In this document: piece by piece, positions 36,125 through 44,814 of the stretch | Position numbering within the stretch: position 1 is the first letter of the stretch | Layout: each line of letters begins with the position of its first letter | DNA from: Acidobacteria bacterium 28-1 | GTDB lineage: Bacteria > Acidobacteriota > Blastocatellia > Pyrinomonadales > Pyrinomonadaceae | Reading direction: 5' to 3' | DNA: 54,581 nucleotides | NCBI GenBank assembly: GCA_002050365.1 | Contig: MWYZ01000109.1 | Coordinates: 1 to 54,581, forward strand | The notes under the pieces: model-generated | Databases searched by the model: none | The model's input: the letters and a program-made list of their open reading frames with translations, nothing else | What the model was told of the DNA's origin: nothing | Translations under genes and position numbers: made by a program

Positions 36125-37687
36125 TTAAATATCGTCCGCCGCCTCGCCCGCCTCGCGTGTCGGTCTCGTCTGTTCGGGTGTCATCCCGACTTCTTCCCAG
36201 ATTTTCACGTCGCGCGATTCGCGCAAGAGCAGCGAGCCGACGATAAATGTGATTGAAGCGACAATCATTGGATAATAAAGTCCGGCGTAAATGTTACCCG
36301 TTTGCGCAATAACCGATAGCCCGATAAGCGGCAGCAGTCCACCAAAAACGCCGTTACCAATGTGATACGGCAAGGAGAGTGCGGTATACCTTATCTTAGC
36401 GGGAAATGCCTCGACCAGATATGCGGCAATCGGACCGTAAACCATCGTCACCCAGATAACCTGAATAAAAATCAGCAGAATCAACATCCAAGCCGTACTG
36501 TTAGAGATTAAATCCCCGAAACTCGTGTAAGGTAAAACTTTCGGCGCGTCAATCAAAGCACCGCTCGCATCCATTGATTTCGGTATTAGTTTGATTGCGC
36601 CGGTTACTTTGTTGGCTTCCGAAGCTGCCGTGACGACGTTCGAGCCGGCAACCGACGTCATCGCTTTGTAAATCGGAATATAGGTAATTACCGCCAATAG
36701 CAAGCCCGCCATAATAATCCATTTGCGCCCAATTCGGTCCGACAAAGCGCCGAAGACGACGAACAAAGGCATCCCCAAAAGAAGTGCGATAGCAACAATA
36801 TAATTTGACGAAGTCGCGTTGACGTTCAAAATAGATTGCAGATAAAAGAGCGCGTAAAATTGTCCCGTATACCAGACCACGCCCTGACCGGCAGTTGCGC
36901 CAAACAGCGAAATCAAAACGATTTTCAAATTTTCCCATTTGGTAAAGGCTTCGACGAGCGGACTCGCCGAAGTCATCCCCGCACTTTTGACGTGCTGGAA
37001 AATCGGTGATTCCTTCATCCGCAGACGAATGTAAAGCGAGATGGCGACGAGAAAAATCGAAATCAAAAACGGGATCCGCCAACCGGCAAAGCCTTCGGTT
37101 TTGCCCGCAAATTGGTCGGCACTCATCGTGTTTTGCACCGCAAGAATAACGGCAAGCGATAAAAATAAACCGAGCGTTGCGGTGATTTGAATAAACGAAG
37201 TGTAAAAACCGCGCTTGTTGTCGGGAACATGCTCGGCGACGTAAACCGCCGCACCACCGTATTCGCCGCCGAGAGCCAAGCCTTGCAGAACACGAATCAG
37301 CAGTAAAATAATCGGGGCGGCAATCCCGATTTGCGCGTAAGTCGGAAGAAATCCGATAATCGCCGTGGCGCCGCCCATAATCATAAGCGTCACGAGAAAA
37401 GCGTATTTACGCCCGACAATATCGCCTATTCTTCCGAAAAACAACGCGCCGAACGGACGCACGACAAAACCGACGGCAAACGTCGCCAGATAAGCGATAA
37501 GCGCAAAAGTATCGTTACCCGGCGGATAAAACAGCGGCGAGATAACGCTTGCCAGACTGCCGAAAATATAAAAGTCATACCATTCAATCATCGTGCCGAC
37601 GCTCGACGCGCCGATGACCTGCCAGATCTTGGTGGTGCTGATGCTGTCGGCGTATAATCCGCCCAAGTCTCGTGCTGCTGTTGCCAT
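36125..37687 (-). CDS. MFS transporter, metabolite:proton symporter (MHS) family
   Basis: A 520-residue MFS protein with 12 predicted TM helices. The N-terminal MIEWYDFYIFGSLA is the MHS signature; FGRIGDIVGRKYAFL is the loop 2-3 motif; RVLQGLALGGEYGGAAVYVAEH is the TM4-5 motif; GALSDRIGRKW is in the second half. MHS proteins import organic acids, betaine or shikimate with protons. A 60-residue expansion lies around residues 355-415. Placed just after a porin and before three acyl-CoA synthetases, it probably brings in a monocarboxylic acid. The gene starts with a CTCCT-complement Shine-Dalgarno. Confidence 0.92.
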   Translation of the reverse strand: MATAARDLGGLYADSISTTKIWQVIGASSVGTMIEWYDFYIFGSLASVISPLFYPPGNDTFALIAYLATFAVGFVVRPFGALFFGRIGDIVGRKYAFLVTLMIMGGATAIIGFLPTYAQIGIAAPIILLLIRVLQGLALGGEYGGAAVYVAEHVPDNKRGFYTSFIQITATLGLFLSLAVILAVQNTMSADQFAGKTEGFAGWRIPFLISIFLVAISLYIRLRMKESPIFQHVKSAGMTSASPLVEAFTKWENLKIVLISLFGATAGQGVVWYTGQFYALFYLQSILNVNATSSNYIVAIALLLGMPLFVVFGALSDRIGRKWIIMAGLLLAVITYIPIYKAMTSVAGSNVVTAASEANKVTGAIKLIPKSMDASGALIDAPKVLPYTSFGDLISNSTAWMLILLIFIQVIWVTMVYGPIAAYLVEAFPAKIRYTALSLPYHIGNGVFGGLLPLIGLSVIAQTGNIYAGLYYPMIVASITFIVGSLLLRESRDVKIWEEVGMTPEQTRPTREAGEAADDI

Positions 37688-37735
37688 TTTTATTTTCTCC
37701 TCAAAGATTGTTGTAAAATTTTTATTAAAATTTTT

Positions 37736-37777
37736 AATTCAGAAAGGCGATTTGTCAGAAAACCGCCTTTCTGAATT
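37736..37777 (-). terminator. terminator hairpin between porin and transporter genes
   Basis: AATTCAGAAAGGCG and its exact complement form a 14-bp stem with a 14-nt loop. On the minus strand it is followed by an A/T-rich run (AAAAATTTT) rather than pure T. It would reduce read-through from the porin into the transporter gene. Confidence 0.65.
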
Positions 37778-37786
37778 TGAGCTAGC

Positions 37787-39712
37787 CTAGAACGAAAAAA
37801 TTGTGGCGAACTCGGAACGGTTATTGTGTGTTTCGCGGCTCGGAATGCCTCTGAATAGCGGCAGAAATCCGGCGTTGTTAGCGGCACGAGTGCGGAAATA
37901 CGATTGCTCGAACGCGAAAGTTACAATTGAATTTAATTTATATTGCAAACTTGCGAAAGCGACATCGCTTTTGCCGCGATTGGCTCCGAACTGGTTCGCC
38001 GGCGCGCCGACCGGATTGAGCGTTGCGCCGAGTATCTGCCGCACATCGCGGGCGAAGGCTTCGTCATATCCATAATGCAGATAAGCCGTAAAACCCGCCA
38101 TTCTGCCTTTCGGGTCAGCATCGAAGAGCCGCGAAAGCGGAATGCCGAGATTGATAAATCCGCCTTGACCGCGCACCGGATTTTGGTCGGCGATAACCGC
38201 TTGACCATTTCGCAAACCGAAAGCGACGGTTGAAGAACCGTCAATTGAAGTCGCCGTCGTAACACCGGTTAAGCCTGAAATATCGTTGTAAGTCGAGAAT
38301 AATTGACCGCCGAAATACGCCCGCAAATCAGCTCCGCGATAGTATTTGCCGATGAGCGTAAAATAGCGCGTCGGCAGTTGAAATTCCGCCGTATAGCCGT
38401 AGCGATCCGATTCGACTTCCGCGCCGTTCGGAAACGCCGCCAAAAATGCCGCCGGAACGTCTTGACGGCGCAAAATCGCTTTGCGCCTTCCTTGCGTAAA
38501 ACTGGCGATAAGCTGCGCCGGAACAACGCCCGCAGCTTTGTCGAGTTGGAATTGCAGAACGACGCGACCTTGGATTTCAGGACGCTCCGAATCAACGCCC
38601 TGCCGTTCGCCGAAACCCAGTTGGTTGCCAACATCGGTCGGAGTGTTGCCGAAAAACGGCAGCACGAAAGCGATTTCAGGCTGCAGGCGAGTGTTGCGTT
38701 TTTTCGTCAAAAGAAAATTTACGCCGGTTCTGATTTGCGGCGCGCGTTCGTAGATATTACCGTAACCAAGATGAAAACCCGTTGTTTCAATCGTGTTCGG
38801 CACGGTCGAAGAACCGAATGGAGTCCAATCCTGACCAAACAAAACGTGTGCGCTGGTTGTTTCGCCAAAAGTTTTATCAATCCGCATCCAAGCTAACCGA
38901 ATCGAAGGCTGGCTTGAACGAATCGAAGAAATATTGCGATTCGTCGCGCGGGTAAAATCACCTTCAAAGTCAAATTCGAGCCTGCCGGTCAACGTCAAAT
39001 TTGGTGCCGGGTCGAGCCACTCGAAATTTGCGCCGAGGCGAAATGCTCTGACTTTTATATGAAATTCCGGTGAAGCGTTCGGACCGGTATCGCCTAAAAA
39101 ACCGGGAAGCGGAAAGTCATTGCCGCCCGGACTCGAACTGTCGTAAACGACGCTCGTTTTGAAAAATCCGTAAAGTTTCAGTTTCGCGCCTGAACCGAGT
39201 TTAATGTCGGGGATCAAACCGTCGCGTTTCGTGCCTTCGAGCTGCAGAACGCGAATCGGCGCAATGCCCGGAATCACGGCGGGTGCGGTTTGCGCGTTAT
39301 TGGCTGCCGCAGTATTAGTTTTGGCAACGCTCGAATCGGTTTTCAAAGAAGCATTAACGGTTGGGACGGGCGGATTTGTCGGGCGCATCTGGTCGAGTTC
39401 CGCCGCCGAAATTACTCCCTTGCTAAACAGCAGAGCGGCAAGCCGGTCGCGCTGTTCGGCAGGCGACGAACTTGCCGCGAGAGCCGCGGCTTCGGCATTG
39501 CTAATTAAGCCTTTGCTTTGAAGAATTTTTATCAGCGGGTCTTTTATTTCCTCCGCCGTTTTTTTATCCTTATCGGTTTTGTCGTCGCCGTCAATTGAAA
39601 AAGTTTTTTGAGCAGCCGTCGAGAAATTTTTGGAAATATCTTGACCAGCCGCAAAAATAGTCCCGACGCATAAAATTATCACCGTCGAAAGCAAAAGCAA
39701 ATAATTTCTCAT
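37787..39712 (-). CDS. outer-membrane porin-like beta-barrel protein
   Basis: A 641-residue protein with a signal peptide (LLLLSTVIILCVGTIFAAGQ), a helical N-terminal region (about residues 50-150) with SHOCT-like short helices (DPLIKILQSKGLISNAEAAAL, LLFSKGVISAAELDQM), then an antiparallel beta-rich domain ending in Phe (FATIFSF), the usual C-terminal mark for the BAM machinery. It resembles DcaP-like or phosphate-selective porins. ATG at 39712 follows GGAGGGG; an earlier ATG at 39730 overlaps that Shine-Dalgarno. Its position beside the MHS symporter suggests a shared substrate. Confidence 0.85.
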   Translation of the reverse strand: MRNYLLLLSTVIILCVGTIFAAGQDISKNFSTAAQKTFSIDGDDKTDKDKKTAEEIKDPLIKILQSKGLISNAEAAALAASSSPAEQRDRLAALLFSKGVISAAELDQMRPTNPPVPTVNASLKTDSSVAKTNTAAANNAQTAPAVIPGIAPIRVLQLEGTKRDGLIPDIKLGSGAKLKLYGFFKTSVVYDSSSPGGNDFPLPGFLGDTGPNASPEFHIKVRAFRLGANFEWLDPAPNLTLTGRLEFDFEGDFTRATNRNISSIRSSQPSIRLAWMRIDKTFGETTSAHVLFGQDWTPFGSSTVPNTIETTGFHLGYGNIYERAPQIRTGVNFLLTKKRNTRLQPEIAFVLPFFGNTPTDVGNQLGFGERQGVDSERPEIQGRVVLQFQLDKAAGVVPAQLIASFTQGRRKAILRRQDVPAAFLAAFPNGAEVESDRYGYTAEFQLPTRYFTLIGKYYRGADLRAYFGGQLFSTYNDISGLTGVTTATSIDGSSTVAFGLRNGQAVIADQNPVRGQGGFINLGIPLSRLFDADPKGRMAGFTAYLHYGYDEAFARDVRQILGATLNPVGAPANQFGANRGKSDVAFASLQYKLNSIVTFAFEQSYFRTRAANNAGFLPLFRGIPSRETHNNRSEFATIFSF

Positions 39713-39815
39713 TTTTTGAGTCCCCTCCACAAAATTTTTCGGGCAAACTAAATTTGCTCGCTTGAAATTTGGGATATTAAATTTTTAAATTTTTGGAAAT
39801 GCGTTGATTTAGGAA

Positions 39816-39832
39816 TTCAAAAATTGTGCCGC
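39816..39832 (-). promoter_or_regulatory. possible sigma-54 promoter of the porin gene
   Basis: On the minus strand the sequence CGGCACAATTTTTGAA has GG at -24 with the spacing of the TGGCAC-N5-TTGCA consensus, but GA instead of GC at -12. It lies about 85 bp upstream of the porin ATG, and a sigma-54 activator gene is next door. The missing C makes this tentative. Confidence 0.3.
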
Positions 39833-40086
39833 GAAGTATAAAAATAAAGTAAAAATTGTTTCAGCCTAATTTGGTAAAGGATAAAAATTTTTTGGCGCGG
39901 GAATTTTTGCGGAGATTTGAAAATTAAACTTGTGAGAATGAGAAAATTTTACACAGCAATTGCGGGAAATAAATTCTCAAAGCGTGTGTTTTCTTCGGTA
40001 GTGAATTAAAAGTTTTGCTTTATCAATTTTTATTTTCGGCTAGAGCCCTTTGCTCGCATTTAACCTTAACCATTCTTCTGTTGACT

Positions 40087-40322
40087 AGAGCGTGTCTGAA
40101 AAGTCCGCGAAACGGACGTTTTGACAGTAGCCCAGCGATTTATCGCTCTCGAAAAGCGCAAACAAAAGCGGCGAGTCCCGTAGGGACGGCTGAAATAATT
40201 TCACGTGCTGCAATTCAGTCGTCCCTACGGGACTTGCAACGGTTCGCCCTCGCCCCAGCGATAAATCGCTGGGCTATTTGCAGGATGTCCCTTTCGGGAC
40301 ACAGACTTTTCAGACACGCTCT
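40087..40322. mobile_element. MITE-like element with nested inverted repeats
   Basis: A 236-bp element bounded by perfect 19-bp inverted ends (AGAGCGTGTCTGAAAAGTC at 40087-40105 and its complement ending at 40322). TA on both flanks fits a TA target duplication. Inside, a second perfect 20-bp inverted pair (40128-40147 and 40257-40276; TAGCCCAGCGATTTATCGCT) and a third 14-bp pair (40174-40187 and 40221-40234; AGTCCCGTAGGGAC) are nested. There is no ORF. The ends resemble those of IS elements, so it may be moved in trans. Confidence 0.85.
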
Positions 40323-40371
40323 ATTGGCAATTTATCAAAGAAATTAAGTCAGCGTTAATTTTAGTTTGCTA

Positions 40372-41763
40372 CTATTCTTCAATTTCATATTGTCGCAGTT
40401 TGTTATACAGCGTTCGGCGGTCAACGCCGAGAAGTTTCGAGGCTTGAACGCGATTGCCGCCGACTGTTTGAAGTGTCCGCAAAATATGGATTTTCTCGAT
40501 TTCGGCTAAAGTTGCTTGTCCGTTTCCGGTATTTTCTTCACCTTTAAAGTTTTGTATTTGGTATTTTAAATTTTGAAATTGCGCGGGCAAATCGGCAGCG
40601 TCAATCGTATTTCCGCCGAGTGCGGTGATGTATGAAACGACGTTTTCGAGTTCGCGGACGTTACCGCGCCATTCGTGATTTTGCAATGCGTTCATTGCTT
40701 CGGGCGTGATTTTAAATTTTTCCGTGTTTAATTCCCGCGCTCGTTTCGCCAGCAGATAAGCGACAATTTCCGGCACGTCTTCACGGCGTTCCCGAAGCGG
40801 CGGAATCTCGACCGGCAAAACATTCAAGCGATAAAATAAATCCCGCCGAAACTTTTCCTCGTTAATCATCTGCGCTAAATTTTGATTTGTTGCGGCAATG
40901 ACGCGAGCCTGAAATGCAACATCAATGCGCCCGCCGACGCGTCGAAAAACTTTTTCCTGAAGCACGCGAAGCAGTTTTGCCTGCACTGCCAAAGACAAAG
41001 TTTCGACTTCATCGAGAAAAAGCGTTCCGTCCGAAGCCAATTCAAAAAGTCCGGCGCGAGTGTCGGTTGCACCGGTAAAAGTTCCTTTTTCGTGTCCGAA
41101 AAGCTCGGCTTCGATTAAGGTTTCGGGAATCGAAGAACAATCGAGGGCGACAAAATTTTTTTTGTTTCTTCCGCTTGCTTCGTGTAGTGAGCGGGCGACG
41201 AGTTCTTTGCCCGTGCCGGTTTCGCCCGTAATTAAAACCGTGTCGCCGGTCGGCGCGATTCGTTCGATAATTTGTTTGAGGCGTTTGATTGCCGCGCTGC
41301 CGCCGATAAATTTCTGCATCGCCGATTGCTTTTGAATTTCGCTTTCCAAATCCGCCACGCGCTTTTCCAAATGCTTTTCCTTCAATGCGCGGCTGATGCG
41401 AAACAAAACATCTTCCATTTGAAACGGCTTGGAAACATAATCCGCCGCGCCGAGTTTGATTGCCGCCACCGCCGCTTCAATCGAACCGAAAGCAGTCATT
41501 AAAATCACAATCGCTTGCGGATTTATTTTGAGAATTTCCGCCAGCAATTCCGCGCCGTCCATCGTGGGCATTTTTATATCCGAAAGAACGAGTTCAAATT
41601 TATTTTCGCTAAATTTGCGAAGAGCGTCCTTGCCATCGGCAGCGGTTTCGACCAAGTAACCTTCGGCAGCGAGAAACTTTCGCAAAACATCGCGCATTTG
41701 GTCTTTGTCGTCCACGACCAAAATTTTGGCACGCTCATTTTGTTTGGCGGTTTTCCTCGGCAT
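40372..41763 (-). CDS. sigma-54-dependent response regulator (NtrC family)
   Basis: A 463-residue regulator: receiver with phospho-acceptor D62 (LVLSDIKMPTMDG), AAA+ domain with Walker A GETGTGKE (about residues 180-187), Walker B LFLDEVE, and a FIS-type HTH at the C-terminus (NRVQASKLLGVDRRTLYNKL). The sigma-54 contact loop reads GTFTGA at 227-232 where most family members have GAFTGA. It is divergent from the NtrB-like kinase at 42115 and next to the porin/transporter/synthetase genes. It probably controls some of them. Confidence 0.95.
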   Translation of the reverse strand: MPRKTAKQNERAKILVVDDKDQMRDVLRKFLAAEGYLVETAADGKDALRKFSENKFELVLSDIKMPTMDGAELLAEILKINPQAIVILMTAFGSIEAAVAAIKLGAADYVSKPFQMEDVLFRISRALKEKHLEKRVADLESEIQKQSAMQKFIGGSAAIKRLKQIIERIAPTGDTVLITGETGTGKELVARSLHEASGRNKKNFVALDCSSIPETLIEAELFGHEKGTFTGATDTRAGLFELASDGTLFLDEVETLSLAVQAKLLRVLQEKVFRRVGGRIDVAFQARVIAATNQNLAQMINEEKFRRDLFYRLNVLPVEIPPLRERREDVPEIVAYLLAKRARELNTEKFKITPEAMNALQNHEWRGNVRELENVVSYITALGGNTIDAADLPAQFQNLKYQIQNFKGEENTGNGQATLAEIEKIHILRTLQTVGGNRVQASKLLGVDRRTLYNKLRQYEIEE

Positions 41764-41800
41764 ATTAAGGATGATACAGAAAAACAGAAAAAAAAATGAA

Positions 41801-42063
41801 TTAAAAATTCAAATTCCGTTTTTTGTCTGAATAACCGATTTGCCGAGAAACTTTTTGCGCCGCGTCTTTTACTAACTCGAACACTTTCGGCAGATGCGTT
41901 TTATCAAGCTGGAGAATCGTCGTTGAAGTTCCAAGCGCGGCGATTGTTTCGCCGTTGTGGTTAAAAACCGGCGCGGCATGACACCGCACATTCAAACTGT
42001 TTTCTTCGTTAGCAAAGGCGAAACAATAATGTCTGACCTTTTCGAGAAACGCGGAAACAAATA
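41801..42063 (-). pseudogene. IclR-family regulator, C-terminal relic
   Basis: The frame reads LEKVRHYCFAFANEENSLNV, RCHAAPVFNHNGETIAALG, then TILQLDKTHLPKVFELVKDA. This is the end of an IclR effector-binding domain ('NVRCIAAPVFDxxG'). Nothing resembling the HTH or the first half of the effector domain lies upstream: homology stops at the TTAATCTGTGGTTAG word repeat at 42064-42097. About 85 codons of an expected 250 remain. It may once have controlled the neighbouring uptake genes. Confidence 0.75.
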
Positions 42064-42097
42064 AAAATCCGAGTGAATCTGTGTTAATCTGTGGTTA
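42064..42097. repeat. AATCTGTGTTAATCTGTGG word repeat
   Basis: AATC(C/T)G(A/T)GT words repeat across 34 bp between the IclR relic and the kinase gene. It marks the exact point where IclR homology ends. Confidence 0.6.
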
Positions 42098-42114
42098 GTT
42101 TTTCTTTACTATTT

Positions 42115-44130
42115 ATGCGTAAATCTTCGCTCAATTCCGTTATTAACGCAAAGCAATTACACAACGGCGGCGACCCGTTGATTGATATTTTGCGCCATTT
42201 GCCCGATGCAGTTTTGGTGATTGACGCGGACGGCAAAATTTTTTACGCGAATTCGGCGGCGGAAAAACTTTTCGGTCTTGTCGCGAGTGCCAAAAAACTG
42301 CCCGAGCTTTCCGACATTTTGCCGGAAAGCTCGCCGTATCGCGCGGCGGAAAATCTCGCCGCTTTGTGGCGCAGGGTGGAAGAAACCGGACACATCGAAA
42401 ATTTTGAAACGCAGCTGCTCGACAAAAACGGTAAAGTTATCGAAGTCAACTCGGTGAAAACCGCAATTCACAACGGTGATGGAAATTTCGTCGGCATTTC
42501 CGCCGTCATCCGCGACGTAACGAAAACCAAAGAAAGCGAACAGCGTATCTCGCGGCGCAACGCGCAACTTTTCGCGCTGATTGACGTGGCAGAAGCGATT
42601 ACGCAGATGTCGGAAGTTGAGTCCTTGCTCGAAAGAATTCTTAACGCCGTGCTGCGCGTGATGAACTTGAGTTCCGGCTGCGTTCATATTTTGGACGAAG
42701 ATAATGAATCGCTCGAACTCATTGTTGAGGAAAATTTGACTAAGCGCGTCAGCCGAATGATTGGACGATTTGAACTCGGCGAAGGCGTTATCGGGCAAAC
42801 CGCCGTTTTAGCCGAAACTTTATTGGTTAGCGATACGACCTTTGACCGGCGGCTTGCGCGTCCGGTGGTGAACGAGAAAATCGGCTCGTTGGCGACTGTT
42901 CCGCTGGTCGGGCGCGGCGGCGTTGTGCGCGGCGTGCTGACGCTGCTCAACCACGTGCCGCGCAATTTTACCGAACACGAAAAATCAATGCTGACGGGCA
43001 TTGGCAAACAAGTCGGTGTCGCGCTCGAACGCGCCAATTTATTGAATGAACTAACCGACGCGCGAACCGAATGGGAAGAAACTTTCGACGCGATGACCGA
43101 CGGCGTTTCGATTCACGCGCCGTCCGGGAAAATTAAGCGCGCCAACGCTTCGCTCGCGCAAATGTTCGACACGTCCGCCGAAGATCTGGTTGGAATTCGT
43201 TGCTGCGAGCTTTACCACGACTCGAAAAAACCGCGCCCTGACTGTACGATTATGCGAACCGTAACCGAGCGAATGCCGCAAAAAGTCGAACTCAACGACC
43301 GTCTGCACGGGCGCGTTCTACGCGTGATTACCGACCCGATTATGAATACGGAAAATCGCGTCGTCGGTGTCGTCTGCACAACACGCGACGTAACGGACGA
43401 AAAATTGATTGAACGCCGCTTGATTCAGCAGGAAAGAATTTCCGCCATCGGCGAAATCACCGCCGGAATCGCGCACGAAGTCGGTACGCCTCTAAATATC
43501 ATCTCGGCAAACATCGAATTTCTGACGCGTGCCGACAAAAATCTGCGAAATAACGAGGAAATCGCCGCCATCCGGGAACAAACTTCCAACATCACGCAAC
43601 TTGTCAATCAGTTACTTGACTTTTCGCGTGAGCGCCCGCCGGAATTTACGCCCGTCAATATCAATGATTTAATCGAAAAAACCATCGGTCTGCTCAATCA
43701 TCAACTGCACGGTTCAGACATCAAAATCCGATTGAATCTCGCGCCGTATTTGCCGACAGTGGACGGCGACGCTTCGCAGATTCAGCAGGTTTTATTTAAC
43801 TTAATCACCAACGCGCGGCAAGCGATGGAAAACGGCGAAAACGGCGAAAAGATGCTGCGAATCGTAACCGATACGGCATTTTTGCCGACCGAAACCTATC
43901 GCCGTCCGCACATCGTTATCACAATTTCCGATAACGGGCGCGGCATTCCCGAAGACGCTCTGCCGAATGTTTTCAACCCGTTTTTTACGGCGAATAAAGA
44001 AGGCGGAACAGGCTTGGGATTAGCGATTAGTCATCGAATAGTACAACGGCATCTGGGTTTGCTGGCGATTGAAAACAATCGCACGGACGGCGCGACGGCA
44101 ACGGTCAGACTACCGCTTTCGCAAAGTTAA
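42115..44130 (+). CDS. PAS/GAF sensor histidine kinase (NtrB-like)
   Basis: A 671-residue soluble kinase: PAS domain (about 24-140; DILRHLPDAVLVIDADGKIF), GAF domain (about 165-310; SGCVHILDEDNESLELIVEE), a second PAS domain (about 325-435; WEETFDAMTDGVSIHAPSGK), a HisKA dimerisation helix with phospho-His in GEITAGIAHEVGTPLNII, and HATPase (NDNGRGIPEDA-like; GGTGLGLAISHRIV). No TM segment. It is divergent from the NtrC-type regulator and most likely its partner. ATG at 42115 is preferred to an in-frame GTG inside the repeat. Confidence 0.93.
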   Translation: MRKSSLNSVINAKQLHNGGDPLIDILRHLPDAVLVIDADGKIFYANSAAEKLFGLVASAKKLPELSDILPESSPYRAAENLAALWRRVEETGHIENFETQLLDKNGKVIEVNSVKTAIHNGDGNFVGISAVIRDVTKTKESEQRISRRNAQLFALIDVAEAITQMSEVESLLERILNAVLRVMNLSSGCVHILDEDNESLELIVEENLTKRVSRMIGRFELGEGVIGQTAVLAETLLVSDTTFDRRLARPVVNEKIGSLATVPLVGRGGVVRGVLTLLNHVPRNFTEHEKSMLTGIGKQVGVALERANLLNELTDARTEWEETFDAMTDGVSIHAPSGKIKRANASLAQMFDTSAEDLVGIRCCELYHDSKKPRPDCTIMRTVTERMPQKVELNDRLHGRVLRVITDPIMNTENRVVGVVCTTRDVTDEKLIERRLIQQERISAIGEITAGIAHEVGTPLNIISANIEFLTRADKNLRNNEEIAAIREQTSNITQLVNQLLDFSRERPPEFTPVNINDLIEKTIGLLNHQLHGSDIKIRLNLAPYLPTVDGDASQIQQVLFNLITNARQAMENGENGEKMLRIVTDTAFLPTETYRRPHIVITISDNGRGIPEDALPNVFNPFFTANKEGGTGLGLAISHRIVQRHLGLLAIENNRTDGATATVRLPLSQS

Positions 44131-44814
44131 AAAGCAGAAATTGGCAAGATTTGTTTTGCAGACCACGCTAAGAGATTAGAAGTTGATTGGGACATAGAAA
44201 AACGCCGCGAACTTCTTCTTGATTACATTCTTTTTGTCTCGCTTTCCGAGACGTAACCGGCAGCATAGCGACCTAATTTTGCATTACTTGCACGCAACCC
44301 GCGAAAACCAGAAAAACGGTCTCAATTCTGGAAAATTTTATCGTCGGTGATAGTGAAAAAAAAGAAAATTTCGTTGTCAGACAGAAGGAAAAGGTAAGTT
44401 AAAAAAATGATTTGGGCTGGGTTCGGATGAAATCAGTGTTTAAAGATACACGAAAGATTAACCCGACTGCAGCCATCCAAAACAAAGCGGATTCACCAAT
44501 TCAATTGCCAATCGAGTTGTTTTAAGTAGTCGGGCATAATTTAAGAAAAAGCTCCGTTCTCCAGACTTTAATTTGCTTCTGTTGAACAAGAAACACACCA
44601 CAGAGCGCGGACCGCCGAACTTTGTCGTTGAATTTTTACCCGTCTGTAACTCTCTAACCGCTTTGCAATTAATACAGATTGTCGAATTTGTGAGAATCAG
44701 TTTTTGAATGTAAGATGGAATTAGAGTTCTTAAATAAATAAATGTAAACCCTTGGCGAAAGTGTCCGCAACTTTTGTTCAAAGGGTTTTTGTGTTTGTAA
44801 TAAAAAAAACAAAA
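44131..44814. other. 684-bp gap between kinase and inositol phosphate synthase genes
   Basis: No gene I can support. It holds a 36-bp sequence at 44365-44400 (AAAATTTCGTTGTCA ... GGTAAGTT) that recurs at 46566-46598 on the far side of the next operon, and a hairpin at 44746-44788 (AAACCCTT / AAGGGTTT, followed by TT) just before the synthase start. A short frame after the kinase (HAKRLEVDWDIEKRREL...) is too short to assign. Confidence 0.5.

Noticed and set aside
39889..39908. Possible plus-strand sigma-54 promoter TTGGCGCGGG...TTTGCGG
   Set aside because: Spacing between GG and GC is three bases too long, and no plus-strand gene follows.
44458..44781. 107-residue minus-strand frame in the large gap
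   Set aside because: Low-complexity composition, no start signal and no family resemblance.
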